From the NCBI RefSeq assembly GCF_000818395.1, contig NZ_JWJG01000028.1, forward strand, positions 3,260,820 to 3,324,819: 64,000 nt of DNA, written 5' to 3'. Position numbers and translations under genes: made by a program. The stretch is from Noviherbaspirillum autotrophicum. GTDB taxonomy: Bacteria; Pseudomonadota; Gammaproteobacteria; Burkholderiales; Burkholderiaceae_D. The notes under the pieces are model-generated. The model did no database searches, was not told where the DNA came from, and worked only from the letters and a program-made list of their open reading frames with translations. This document shows, piece after piece, positions 27,665 to 36,923 of this stretch. Every line of letters starts with the position of its first letter. Within the stretch, counting starts at the first letter, position 1.

Positions 27665-28877
27665 GTGAATCGCGTGGCATTGATTTTCCGAGAACGACAT
27701 CCAGTACATGATCGGCCGCCGCACTGCGGGCGATTGCCTTGGCCTTGTCGCGCATCTCCGCGAGTCTTTCGGGATGCTGCAGCAGATAACGGACGCGGTA
27801 GGCGAGCGATGCAGCGTCGTTCGCCTTGAAGGCGACGCCCTGCTCCAGCAAAAAATCGGCATTACACTCTTCCTGCCCCGGGATCGGGGCCGTCAGAATC
27901 ATTGGCAGCCCCATGGCCAAGCATTCCGATGTAGTCAACCCGCCCGGCTTGGTAATCGCCAGGTCGGCGCAAGCCATCAAGCGCTCGACACGATCGGTAA
28001 ATCCCTGTGCCAGTATGCGACCGGGATGCAGCACCGCCAGGCGCTGCAGAGCGGACAAGGCGACCGCGTTTTTTCCGGCCATGACAATGAGTTGAAGATC
28101 CGGATCGAGCGCTAGCAGGTCGGCCGCGGTCTCATCCAAACGCCCAAGCCCAGCGCCTCCTCCCATCAGCAAGAGCGTCGTTTTCTGTGGAACAAGTCCA
28201 AATTCTGCAGCACATTCGGTTCGGCTATGATGCTGCCCGAACGCCGGCATGACTGGAATACCAGTGACATGAATGGCGTCTGGCGCGATACCTTGTGCGC
28301 GCATATGAAAGGCCACTTCCTCGTTGCCCGCAAAATAGCCCGCCATATTCGGTTGCACCCACATTGCATGCAAGTCGAAATCAGTTACCTGTACCCATAC
28401 CGGAGAGCCGAAATGTCGCTTCCCTCCGGGGTTCGCCAGCCACTCTGCGGGCATAAAATGCGTGCAAATGATCGCATCCGGCCGAAATAATGCGATTTTT
28501 TCCATCAGGCGGCGCGACGCCATCCGCTCGATTGCCCGTCGCACGGTTTGCCACGGGCTGTCCGACGGCACTTTATCGCTTATCCGGTACAGATATCCCC
28601 AGATAGCCGGATACCGCTGAACAAGAAAAATATAGAAATCCGTGTACAAGCGGCGAAAGAGCGATGGCACGACGCTCATCACATCGAGGTGCATCGCCGT
28701 TATATCAGCCCCATACATCGCGGCATGCGCACGGATTGATTCGGCTGCACGCACATGGCCTGCGCCGGCGGAAACGCTCAACAGCAAGATCCGCCTCCTG
28801 CGCAGCGAAGCAGGGGCAAGCACTCCCACGTTCGGTGCGGCATCTGACAAGCACTGCTTACGATATATCGTTTGCAT
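27651..28877 (-). CDS. MGDG-synthase-like glycosyltransferase (GT28)
   Basis: A 408-residue enzyme of the monogalactosyldiacylglycerol synthase / processive diacylglycerol glucosyltransferase type, which adds sugars to diacylglycerol at the membrane. The N-terminal MGDG_synth domain has LLLSVSAGAGHVRAAE and PDAIICTHFMPAEWL. The C-terminal nucleotide-sugar-binding domain has LLLMGGGAGLG and ITKPGGLTTSECLAMGLP, where the GGLT and Glu are typical donor-binding residues. I chose ATG 28877 over TTG 28892. It lies 11 bases after the GT4 gene and overlaps the next gene. With the PlcP-like enzyme upstream, a role in making phosphate-free glycolipids is inferred. Confidence 0.87.
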   Translation of the reverse strand: MQTIYRKQCLSDAAPNVGVLAPASLRRRRILLLSVSAGAGHVRAAESIRAHAAMYGADITAMHLDVMSVVPSLFRRLYTDFYIFLVQRYPAIWGYLYRISDKVPSDSPWQTVRRAIERMASRRLMEKIALFRPDAIICTHFMPAEWLANPGGKRHFGSPVWVQVTDFDLHAMWVQPNMAGYFAGNEEVAFHMRAQGIAPDAIHVTGIPVMPAFGQHHSRTECAAEFGLVPQKTTLLLMGGGAGLGRLDETAADLLALDPDLQLIVMAGKNAVALSALQRLAVLHPGRILAQGFTDRVERLMACADLAITKPGGLTTSECLAMGLPMILTAPIPGQEECNADFLLEQGVAFKANDAASLAYRVRYLLQHPERLAEMRDKAKAIARSAAADHVLDVVLGKSMPRDSHATH

Positions 28878-28888
28878 GGTCTTCCATC

Positions 28889-29926
28889 TCAAGCCAACGA
28901 CGACTGTGCCGCCTCACCCCCCTGGGCAGTACGGGCGAGATGCAGATTGGCCAGGAATTGCTGTGTGGCGGCGCTCCACGAATACTGCAGCGCATGTAGT
29001 CGCACAGCCTTGCGGCACAGTTGGCGTGCCGCAAGGCAGGCGCGTTCCAGGTCGTGGTCCAGCACGCCGGACCGCCCATGCGAGACGACGTCGAGAGGCC
29101 CGTCTACTGGATACGCAGCCACCGGTGTGCCGCATGCCATCGCTTCAGCCATGACAAGGCCGAACGTGTCTGTACGGCTAGGGAACACGAAGACGTCGGC
29201 GCAGTTGTAATACGGCACAAGCTCGTCGTTGTTACGCGCGCCAAGGAAGCGAACTCCGGGATAGCGGCGCTGCAGCTCTTCACGCATGGGCCCGTCACCA
29301 ATCACCCATTTGGAACCAGGCAGGTCGAGCCGCAGGAAGTCCTCGACATTCTTTTCCACCGCGATCCTGCCGACATACAGGTAAAGCGGACGCGCAATGC
29401 CGGTTTGGTCCACCTGGGCTGGACGGAACAAGCCGGTGTCGACGCCACGCCCCCACAGGACGAGATGGCGAAAGCCCCGTTTTTCAAGGGAGCGCAGGAT
29501 ACCGGGAGTGGGCACCATCACTGCTTTAGATGGCCCGTGAAACCACTTGAGCCAGCGATAGGTGAGCGTCATGGGAATGAGCGAACGGGCCCGCACGTAT
29601 TCCGGAAAGCGCGTATGGTAAGAGGAGGTGAAGGCCAGCCCGTGCTTCAGGCAATGGCGGCGCGCAGCCAGCCCGATTGGCCCCTCAGTCGCGATATGGA
29701 TACAATCCGGTTCAAGATTCTCCAGGATTGACGCCACCTTGCGGTAGGGATTACATGCGAGGCGGATATCAGGATAGGTTGGGCAAGCGAACGTCTTCAT
29801 ACCCGCTGCGCTGACCACTTCGACCTCGTGTCCGGCGTTACGCAGGCACTGACGCGTAGCGACCAGCGTGCTAACGACCCCATTGATTTGCGGTGACCAG
29901 GCATCCGTTACGATGGCAATACGCAT
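28889..29926 (-). CDS. GT4-family glycosyltransferase
   Basis: A 345-residue GT-B glycosyltransferase. The N-terminal acceptor domain begins RIAIVTDAWSPQINGV. The C-terminal donor domain has YVGRIAVEKN and the E-x7-E-type segment FGLVMAEAMACGTPVAA. The start overlaps the end of the metallophosphoesterase gene by 19 bases. Relatives next to such phosphoesterases include diacylglycerol or sulfoquinovosyl-type transferases (SqdX/PimB-like). The acceptor is probably a lipid, but that comes from context. The product is expected on the cytoplasmic face of the inner membrane. Confidence 0.87.
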   Translation of the reverse strand: MRIAIVTDAWSPQINGVVSTLVATRQCLRNAGHEVEVVSAAGMKTFACPTYPDIRLACNPYRKVASILENLEPDCIHIATEGPIGLAARRHCLKHGLAFTSSYHTRFPEYVRARSLIPMTLTYRWLKWFHGPSKAVMVPTPGILRSLEKRGFRHLVLWGRGVDTGLFRPAQVDQTGIARPLYLYVGRIAVEKNVEDFLRLDLPGSKWVIGDGPMREELQRRYPGVRFLGARNNDELVPYYNCADVFVFPSRTDTFGLVMAEAMACGTPVAAYPVDGPLDVVSHGRSGVLDHDLERACLAARQLCRKAVRLHALQYSWSAATQQFLANLHLARTAQGGEAAQSSLA

Positions 29927-30762
29927 ACTTCACCTAATTCCTCTTGTTTAGCGTGAATCGGCGGCATGACGATTTCGTGCCAAGTCACCAGGCGAAGTTC
30001 GCCGGAAAGATCCTCGACGAGCGCCGTTAGGCTCTCGACCCAGTCACCGTCATTGCAATAAGTAATGCCCTCGATATCCCGGATTTCCGGTTTGTGTATA
30101 TGGCCGCAAATAACGCCATCGACATTTCTCTTCCGCGCTTCGCTTGCAAGCGCATGCTCGAACGAGCTGATGTAACTGACGGCGTTCTTGACTTTCAGCT
30201 TCAGGTACTGGGAGAGCGACCAGTACGGCAAGCCAGCACGTGCTCGCCATTTGTTAAATACCTGATTGATCTTCAGGATCAGGGTGTAGAGGGTATCGCC
30301 CACGTACGCAAGCCATTTTGCGCACGCGATGACGCCGTCAAAGCGGTCACCGTGTAGAACCAGCATCCGTTTCCCCTGCGCTGTCACATGCACCAGTTCG
30401 TCGCGAATCCGGATTCCGCCAAAATCAAGATCGATAAATTGGCGGATCGCTTCATCATGATTCCCGGGGATGAAGATGACTTCGGTGCCTTTTTTTGCTT
30501 TCTTCAGCACGCTTTGCACCACGTTATTGTGTATCTGGTCCCAGTACCAACGACGTTTCAATTGCCAGCCGTCGACAATATCTCCGACCAAGTAGAGCGT
30601 GTCGGATTCGGTATGTTGCAGGAACTCCAGCAAGCGCGCTGCCTGGCATCCTGTCGTCCCAAGGTGCACGTCGGATATCCAGATGGCTCTGAATCGCGTT
30701 ACCGCCCGCTTCCCGCGCGATTTCAAGAAGTGCGGATCGAGGAAATCGTCTGCCGGTTTCAT
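29908..30762 (-). CDS. PlcP-like / LpxH-family metallophosphoesterase
   Basis: A 284-residue calcineurin-like phosphoesterase. All the metal motifs are present: ISDVHLG, VGDIVDGW, GNHDE, HGDRFD and CGHIHKPEI. It resembles the branch annotated as UDP-2,3-diacylglucosamine diphosphatase that includes Sinorhizobium PlcP, a phospholipase C that breaks phospholipids to diacylglycerol during phosphate starvation. LYLVGDIVDGWQLKRRWYW and the WVESLTALVE end are very like that branch as I recall it. The two downstream glycosyltransferases would use diacylglycerol, which favours PlcP over LpxH. GAGG sits 5 bases before the ATG. Confidence 0.8.
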   Translation of the reverse strand: MKPADDFLDPHFLKSRGKRAVTRFRAIWISDVHLGTTGCQAARLLEFLQHTESDTLYLVGDIVDGWQLKRRWYWDQIHNNVVQSVLKKAKKGTEVIFIPGNHDEAIRQFIDLDFGGIRIRDELVHVTAQGKRMLVLHGDRFDGVIACAKWLAYVGDTLYTLILKINQVFNKWRARAGLPYWSLSQYLKLKVKNAVSYISSFEHALASEARKRNVDGVICGHIHKPEIRDIEGITYCNDGDWVESLTALVEDLSGELRLVTWHEIVMPPIHAKQEELGEVCVLPS

Positions 30763-30993
30763 CGCGACCTCGCTTTACCGAATGCATGGCACGCCTTGCG
30801 CTCATCCGATGCAAGGCACCCGCCTGCAAGCCAAAGCGACTGCGGCAAGCCGGATCGATGTTCTTCGTGCTGACTTCCATGGGCGAGCGCACAGCCTCGA
30901 ACAAGTCTCGAGACCAACTGCACGCTGTCAACTGCGGTGGGATGGGATCGCATCCAATGTCCTCATTGATTCGACAATGGAAGCGTAACTGTG

Positions 30994-31042
30994 GATTACT
31001 GCATGCGAATGACAGCTGCATGTCATCTGGATGACATGCAGC
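30994..31042 (-). promoter_or_regulatory. Tandem Pho-box-like half-sites upstream of the plcP-like operon
   Basis: Read on the minus strand, ATGTCAT (31038-31032), ATGACAT (31027-31021) and CTGTCAT (31016-31010) repeat with an exact 11-base period. TAATCC (30999-30994) follows 10 bases later as a possible -10. This fits a PhoB promoter directed at the phosphoesterase gene, with a leader of about 225 bases. The first two units also form a perfect 11-bp inverted repeat (31017-31027 with 31032-31042). A hairpin at the end of the upstream gene is therefore the alternative reading, although no T-run follows it. Confidence 0.5.
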
Positions 31043-31085
31043 CAGGAGAAAACCGGAACGGGCGCCCCGGCAGCACCGCCGAGTG

Positions 31086-31487
31086 TTACTTGCTTTTCTT
31101 CGGCCGTCCTGCTTTTAACGCTGGCAGACCGGTCAGCACTTCCCTAAGCTTTTCGATTTGCAGTTGACGAATCAATGCGACGCCAACACGGAGGAGTTCG
31201 CTTTTTTTGACTTCAATGCCTGCCTTCAGGCACGCCTTTTTTACGTCGCTAAGAATGGCATATTCATCTTCCGGCATGGTGAAGCTATCCCGGACCAGCT
31301 TGATTTTCTTGACCTTCTCTTTTTGCGCCGCCTTGTCCGTGGCTACCGCCTTTGCAGCGGGCTTAACGGGTGTAGCAGCCTTCACGGCCTTGGCCGGCGT
31401 TGCCAGGTCGGCCGCAGCTTCGGTTTTTTTGCGCACTGGCTTCTTTTCGGTTGCAGCAACAGGTGTGGATGCAGATGTCTTTGCCAT
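31086..31487 (-). CDS. Lys/Ala-rich protein with ribbon-helix-helix-like C-terminus
   Basis: A 133-residue protein in two parts. Residues 1-60 are a low-complexity Ala/Lys/Pro tail like those of histone H1-like bacterial proteins. Residues ~63-115 (VRDSFTMPEDEYAILSDVKK, then SELLRVGVALIRQL) have the strand-helix-helix look of a DNA-binding or tetramerising domain. The C-terminus GRPKKSK is again basic. A nucleoid- or polyphosphate-granule-associated DNA-binding protein is plausible, given the ppk neighbourhood, but no family name can be assigned. Confidence 0.72.
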   Translation of the reverse strand: MAKTSASTPVAATEKKPVRKKTEAAADLATPAKAVKAATPVKPAAKAVATDKAAQKEKVKKIKLVRDSFTMPEDEYAILSDVKKACLKAGIEVKKSELLRVGVALIRQLQIEKLREVLTGLPALKAGRPKKSK

Positions 31488-31670
31488 AATTTTCCTCTAG
31501 TTTTAAATTGTATAAATAATATATATCGTTTATCTCATTTTTTCAAATCGGGGAATTGAGCATGGCATAACAAACAACATCTGCAGCCCCCATAAAACCA
31601 TACCAACCAATAGGATCGGACTGCATCTGCTGCGCCAACGCTCCATCACGACCGGCGTGAGCTCCTGGGG

Positions 31671-31862
31671 TCAATATTTGACGCGATGGATAATCTCTGC
31701 CGCAGCCATTTCCAGGGTCGCTTGTGACGTAGCACTTAGCGAAACAACTTCGTCACCCACCTCGTGCACGAACAATCGTCCGTTGCCGTTGGCCGAATAC
31801 ACCTCAGCGTTGCCGTATTCGTCAAGTTGTTCACGAAAGCGATCAAGGCCGCTGACGATCAA
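31671..31862 (-). CDS. Short hypothetical frame (possible fragment)
   Basis: A 63-codon frame starting with TTG, acidic and protein-like (FREQLDEYGNAEVY, then TSQATLEMAAAEIIHRVKY). No clear ribosome site precedes it. It lies in a zone of gene debris, so it may be the tail of a lost gene. Confidence 0.3.
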   Translation of the reverse strand: MIVSGLDRFREQLDEYGNAEVYSANGNGRLFVHEVGDEVVSLSATSQATLEMAAAEIIHRVKY

Positions 31863-32129
31863 TCAGTCGCCATCGTCCGTTTGTGTGGCGGGAATGAACC
31901 GATCACTCATGCTTGCAGATCTATTGCGGCGTGCCGCCGCACGCCGTTCAGGCGCAGCAATAGGCACTCTGTTGAGCATGCGCAGCTTCTGGCAGGCGGA
32001 TGCTGGATGTTGTTGGGCGGGAGGTCCCCGGTTGGGCTCCGTCGGTCTGGGAGTGCTGAGCACCCGCTTCGGCTCGATTGCGCCCCCCCGGTATCGAGAT
32101 CGCCATCCGTCCGACCTCTTCGGCAGCAG

Positions 32130-32400
32130 TAAAGCACGCGGCCAGCGTGTGGATGTCGCGCATGTTCATGCCAGCCTCGTCGCGAGTGAGAAAAAACCGG
32201 CCGCATTGGGACAACGCGTTCTCCCAATTGTTTGCCGGGCCATAAGCGCCCACGCCGATGGATTGCGCCGCCGCGCTGGCGTCCACGTGGGGGGCGATAT
32301 CGAATGCCGGCGACAACACGAACCGGCTGGGGTAGCGCATCAGCCGCGCATGATGGCGCATGTGACCGTCGACGTTGCCGACCAGGATGTTAAACACCAT
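32130..32400 (-). pseudogene. HipA-like toxin kinase, C-terminal fragment
   Basis: About 85 codons match the C-terminal lobe of HipA-type Ser/Thr kinases: MVFNILVGNVDGHMRHHARLM, where the DD of the family NTDDH motif is VDG here, then FVLSPAFDIAP with the metal-binding DxN/DI motif, then ENALSQCGRFFLTRDEAG. The N-terminal kinase lobe and a HipB antitoxin are absent, and the sequence past ~32130 is unrelated. This is a relic, not a working toxin-antitoxin pair. Confidence 0.65.
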
Positions 32401-32666
32401 GCGGCGAAACAGCTGATTGCAATCTATCGTTTTCGGCGATCACATCTTAGACAGTTGAGCGGTCATGTACGACGCAATATCGACATTGGCAGGGTCATGA
32501 AGGTGATGATGACACGTGCGTTCACCTCACGAATTGCTACGGATCGCCTTCATTTCACGCTCAGACGTGGAAACCGCGACGACGCTCAGCAGTCTTAATG
32601 ATCGTCCGCATCGGACTCGCCCAGGCACCTTTGTACCCCAACGTTACCTGCTCGGAGGCCATTGTA

Positions 32667-33620
32667 ATGCCCATACGTTCATTATCCAGTCCGACCGGCC
32701 CCGCAGGTTGGCCCGAGTTGCCATACGAAGCCTGGCGAGACACCTGCGAAACTTTGCATATGTGGACGCAGATCGTCGGCAAAATCCGTAAGGTCCAATC
32801 CCCCTGGGTCAATCACTCATGGAATGTCCCGCTGTATGTGACGGCCCATGGCTTAACCACCTCACCGATTCCCTACGGGAATCGCCTCTTCCAGATCGAT
32901 TTCGACTTTGTAGACCATCAACTTGCGATTCAATGCAGCGATGCCCCTACCGAAGTGATACCCTTGGTGCCCCGTTCGGTAGCGGATTTTTACCACCAAT
33001 TGTTTTCCCGATTGTCAGCACTTGGCCTGGACATCAAAATTCATGGCGCTCCCAATGAAGTTCTGAATCCGGTTCCATTCCAGGAAGACACCAAACACGC
33101 CTCCTATGATTCGGAGGCAGCCAATCGGTTCTGGCAGGTTCTGGCCCAAGCGGATCGGGTATTCAAGCAATTCCGTGGCCGCTTCATTGGCAAATGCAGT
33201 CCGGTACATTTCTTCTGGGGCAGCTTCGATCTGGCATTGACGCGCTTTTCCGGGCGGCGGGCGCCCGCGTTCTCCGGCAGCGTGCCGAACTGCCCGGACT
33301 GGGTGATGCGCGAAGCCTATTCGCATGAAGTCTGCAGTTGTGGCTTCTGGCCAGGCAGCGATGCGTTGCCTTTGCCGATCTTTTACACCTACGCTTACCC
33401 TGAGCCGGCCGGCTTCAATACCCATCGGGTCATGCCAGAAACGGCACGGTATGACCCCAATTTTCGCGAATTCATCTTGCCCTACGAAGAGGTTAGGCAT
33501 GCATCCTCGCCGGATCAGATGTTGCTGGAATTTTTGGAGGATGCCTATGCCGCGGCAGCTACGCTGGGTAAGTGGGACCGTCAGGCGTTAGAAACGACTG
33601 AGCCCATCTACCATACTTGA
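32667..33620 (+). CDS. DUF5996 family protein
   Basis: A 317-residue soluble protein of the DUF5996 family. The characteristic parts are WPELPYEAWRDTCETLHMWTQ at the start, NVPLYVTAHGLTTSPIPYG, and a C-terminal half with HFFWGSFDLALTRFSGR and SHEVCSCGFWPG. The family has no known biochemical function. I chose ATG 32667, preceded by CGGAGG at 8 bases. The frame upstream to 32598 is open but not family-like. It stands alone, with gene debris on one side and ppx convergent on the other. Confidence 0.87.
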   Translation: MPIRSLSSPTGPAGWPELPYEAWRDTCETLHMWTQIVGKIRKVQSPWVNHSWNVPLYVTAHGLTTSPIPYGNRLFQIDFDFVDHQLAIQCSDAPTEVIPLVPRSVADFYHQLFSRLSALGLDIKIHGAPNEVLNPVPFQEDTKHASYDSEAANRFWQVLAQADRVFKQFRGRFIGKCSPVHFFWGSFDLALTRFSGRRAPAFSGSVPNCPDWVMREAYSHEVCSCGFWPGSDALPLPIFYTYAYPEPAGFNTHRVMPETARYDPNFREFILPYEEVRHASSPDQMLLEFLEDAYAAAATLGKWDRQALETTEPIYHT

Positions 33621-33904
33621 CGAAAAGCGTGCCATCACCGAGTAGTCGCTCACGTTCCCCGGCTGCCCCCGAACCCGCGTTGACACGGCACGCCCAGAGT
33701 GATCGATAGAAAGCGGGCAGTTATCAGGACTGCCTTGTATCCCCTGCGATCAGGATTTGTGGGTAATGACAAGCCCTGAACGCCGCGGCTTGCCACGCTT
33801 CTGGTCATCAGCGTCACTTCCTGTCGCCGGGTATAAATGTGCCGAACTCTTTCCACGTGCAGGGCTGCGTCGGCCTGGTGTCATGCCAGAATGGAAGTGA
33901 CTGA

Positions 33905-35362
33905 TTATCCGCCGGACTTCACCGTCATCTCCATGCCCACCTCGTTCCACCAACCTTTCTCTTTTTCAATCCAATACAAAACCGTCGGATGCTGGACAGC
34001 TAATTCTCGCTTGAACTCCAGTTCGATGCGGCTCTTCATTTTTAGACGTAGGCCGCTCACTTCAGTGTCGATCCGTGCATGCATGAAAGTGATCGCGAGC
34101 CGCAATGCCAGAACCGCTTTGGTGAAATCGGCATCACGCAGGGCCTCCGATACTTTGCGCAGGTTGCCCTTGTGCGCAAGAACCAATGTGCTGAGAAATC
34201 GCTGCTCGCGTGCCGTAAATCCAGGAAGGTCGGCATTCTCGAGCATATATGCTGCGTGTTTGTGGTACCCGGTATGTGAGACCGCAAGTCCGATTTCATG
34301 TAGCAAGCCGCCCCAGTAAAGATATTTCGCGAACGTATCGTCCTGCGGCTTGAGCTGGCTGTACAACGTGGTTGCGAGCGTCGCAACGCGCGAGGCGCGA
34401 TCCTCATTGACATGAAAACGGTGCATGAACTCAAGCACCGACTGTTCGCGTCGGTCCCGTCTCGTGGCGCGCAGCTGCAAGTCCCACAGCACTCCCATGC
34501 GAAGGCCGGCATCCACGGCCGTAAGGGATTCAATACCAAGTTCCTGCATTATGCCGATCAGAATGGTCAACCCACCTATCATTGGAGTGACACGCTCCGG
34601 CTTGATGCCCAGCAGGTCGACCTGACTGACATGGCCAATTCGTAGTAGACGGACCTTCAGTGCCTCGAGATTGTCCAGCGACAGCGTGCGATCCCCGATC
34701 GCATTTTTTGACAAGGCGTCGGATATCGTCCGTATCGTTCCGGAGGAACCGTAAACGTGGCCCCATTGTTGGTGGCGGAATGGCTCTGCCCCATCTTCAA
34801 ACACTGAACGTGCCGACAAAACCGCCGCATTAAGCCCAGCAGCGTCGATCTGCGCATCCCTGATGAACGCTTGCGCCTGCCCGACGGTTCCGATGCTAAA
34901 TGATTCGACCTGAAGCACATCATGGCCACGACCAAGAATTAATTCCGTCGAACCTCCACCGATATCCACGACCAGTCGCGTCTCGCTCGAAGAATCAAGC
35001 GTGCTTGCAACGCCCATGTAGATCAGCCGTCCCTCCTCCTCGCCCGAGATGATCTCGATCGGATATCCAATTGCTCGTTCCGCCGCGGGCAGGAATGCGA
35101 CGCCATTCTTCGCGATACGCAAGGTATTGGTCGCGACGACTCGCACCGCATCGAGCTTGTAGCCGTCAAGAATGGACTTGAAATTTGCGAGGCACTGCAC
35201 TGCCTTCTGCATCGCCTCACCAGTCAGGTTTCCGTCATTGTCGAGACCTGCAGCAAGGCGAATCGGATCCCGTGCGCTCTTGACTATGCGGATTGCCTCT
35301 CCATCGTACAGCCCAACATGCAGGCGAAAACTGTTGGAACCTAAATCTACTGCAGCAAACAT
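33905..35362 (-). CDS. ppx: Exopolyphosphatase / Ppx-GppA phosphatase
   Basis: A 485-residue protein of the ASKHA fold. The phosphate-1 loop is AAVDLGSNSFRLHVG and the phosphate-2 region is VVDIGGGSTELILG, both typical of Ppx/GppA. A C-terminal HD-like helical part (YLYWGGLLHEIGLAVSHTGYHKHAAY) follows. It hydrolyses polyphosphate end by end and/or pppGpp. It lies on the opposite strand to ppk, and the two are separated by the lipid cluster and debris. I see no Pho box upstream. Confidence 0.93.
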   Translation of the reverse strand: MFAAVDLGSNSFRLHVGLYDGEAIRIVKSARDPIRLAAGLDNDGNLTGEAMQKAVQCLANFKSILDGYKLDAVRVVATNTLRIAKNGVAFLPAAERAIGYPIEIISGEEEGRLIYMGVASTLDSSSETRLVVDIGGGSTELILGRGHDVLQVESFSIGTVGQAQAFIRDAQIDAAGLNAAVLSARSVFEDGAEPFRHQQWGHVYGSSGTIRTISDALSKNAIGDRTLSLDNLEALKVRLLRIGHVSQVDLLGIKPERVTPMIGGLTILIGIMQELGIESLTAVDAGLRMGVLWDLQLRATRRDRREQSVLEFMHRFHVNEDRASRVATLATTLYSQLKPQDDTFAKYLYWGGLLHEIGLAVSHTGYHKHAAYMLENADLPGFTAREQRFLSTLVLAHKGNLRKVSEALRDADFTKAVLALRLAITFMHARIDTEVSGLRLKMKSRIELEFKRELAVQHPTVLYWIEKEKGWWNEVGMEMTVKSGG

Positions 35363-35769
35363 CCCAATTCCTCTTTCTAGCGATCAGCGATACCGCTGCG
35401 GAAATACCTGAATAACTCGAGCCCTGAATATGGCGACTCTACCATCAAATCTGATGTACCCCCGGGGGGCTATCGCGAACATTGATCGCTTGCCTGGCCG
35501 GAGGCCATGCCTCCCTTTGGATAGGGGCCGCGCTGCATGCAACGTTTGCCACAAGAACTCATTCATCAATAGCGACGGCGCACAATCATAAAACACGCGA
35601 CAGGAACGACGCCGATAAAACGATGGCCATTATCCTACTAGCGCATCAGTATCCGGCGGAATTTGTTCAGCCCTGCCAAGCACGCGTGATCTTCCGTCGC
35701 CGCGGGTATGGACGCAGCCCCGCCCCTCCTGGGCATTCGGTCTGACATGCGCTGTTCTGTGCGGTGCAA
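35363..35769. other. Gene-free stretch upstream of ppx
   Basis: About 400 bases between the ppx start and the end of a membrane-protein gene. Frames on both strands are short and without ribosome sites. I see no promoter that stands out and no repeat. Confidence 0.4.
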
Positions 35770-36411
35770 TCAGTGAGTGCGCCACGATGGAACTTTATGC
35801 CTCGGCGGGGGGCAATCTCCCGCCTGCGCATCCCGCGCTTGCGTTTTCGCGACCATGTAAATGAGCAGTAAACAATATCCAATTACGACAAGGACATTCA
35901 TCCACAAACTCGTGCTGTTGAGGCACGAAAAGGCAACCACGGGAAAGCCGAGCCCTTGCAGTCCATACCCACCGAGATAGCAGGAAGTCATCAGGCTGCA
36001 GGCTGTGACGAGGGGCCACGTGCTTCGGTAAAGCAGCAAAAGCAAGGTAATGATAAAGAACAGAAAATATGCCAGGACGTGTCCGCCGCTAAAGTGGATC
36101 AACAGTGTCGAAAACCATGCGCTCGCCATAGCGCTATATATGCCTCCTATTGCCCGTCCTGGACGGTATCGCCAGAGCAGCGCGGCCACGAATGCAACAG
36201 GGCTCGTGAAGAGCAAGGCGTCAGTCCAATTACCGGCGATGAGCATCGGGGAAGCGCCTGTATCAGAACAGGCCGGTGGCAGCGTTTGGCCGTGTCCGTA
36301 AATATAAGCTACGCTGCTAATCAGTGGGCTTAATGCCGCAAGCAGGAAGAAAAATAACCTGTCCGCCCGGGTACGTGCTTGTCGCAATGAATGATCTTCG
36401 GTCATCACCAT
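35770..36411 (-). CDS. Membrane protein resembling the sensor part of chemoreceptors/cyclases
   Basis: A 213-residue protein with about six membrane helices. The segment LLIHFSGGHVLAYFLFFIITLLLLLYRSTW resembles the conserved helix pair of a membrane sensor found before HAMP, MCP or GGDEF domains in betaproteobacteria (typically IHxxGGxIExHFxxFVxLxxLxLYRDW). Here no output domain follows: the protein ends ~25 residues after the last helix. A PAS fragment of an Aer-like receptor lies directly upstream. It may be a stand-alone relic of a larger signalling protein. Confidence 0.55.
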   Translation of the reverse strand: MVMTEDHSLRQARTRADRLFFFLLAALSPLISSVAYIYGHGQTLPPACSDTGASPMLIAGNWTDALLFTSPVAFVAALLWRYRPGRAIGGIYSAMASAWFSTLLIHFSGGHVLAYFLFFIITLLLLLYRSTWPLVTACSLMTSCYLGGYGLQGLGFPVVAFSCLNSTSLWMNVLVVIGYCLLLIYMVAKTQARDAQAGDCPPPRHKVPSWRTH

Positions 36412-36413
36412 GA

Positions 36414-36730
36414 TTATTCTTGCCCATGCACGGTCACCGTCGCCTCGCCGCAGTAGCAGTCACCATTTTTACCGCGAATTTTCTCCCTCCGTTCCAAGAC
36501 TTGCCGCTTTTGGGCGAGCGCCACACATCTTCGAAGGTGTCTTGCGGCATGTCGGAATGACGCATGAGACTGTGTGGCGCACCTATCGATTCCAGCACAG
36601 CACACCTGCTGATTTTCAAGAAGTCACGATTAACGTAAGTACGCTTTCCTTTTAAATCTGGCTTCGTGACGATAATGTCACCGTCGTTCAATACATAGTC
36701 TGTAGTGACCACCGGCAGATGGGCGCGCAT
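36414..36730 (-). pseudogene. Aer-like PAS domain fragment (chemoreceptor N-terminus)
   Basis: It begins MRAHLPVVTTDYVLNDGD, then DLKGKRTYVNRDFLKIS, then MRHSDMPQDTFEDVWRSPKSG. This is the PAS domain that opens Aer-type energy-taxis receptors. The expected KNRxKNGDxYWV continuation is found one frame over (KIRGKNGDCYCGEATVTV), so there is a frameshift near 36480. The methyl-accepting part is missing. The fragment stops next to the membrane protein at 35770-36411. Confidence 0.65.
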
Positions 36731-36923
36731 CTTGGTAAGGTTTGCGTTCAACTCAAGGAAGCATCGGTAGATGCACAATATGAAGGTCATTGTATTTTGG
36801 AAATATTTCTTCCATATGACCGCCCTATACCGAGAGGTGCCATAAAGAATTCAATCTCGCAACCGGATAAGCCTTCCGATCTTTGCGAAGCGCAGGCATC
36901 AAAGGGCTTGGGCCAGGCTTCCC

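Noticed and set aside
31948..32400. HipA as a live toxin
   Set aside because: Only the C-terminal lobe remains, the metal-binding Asp pair is altered, and no antitoxin gene is present.
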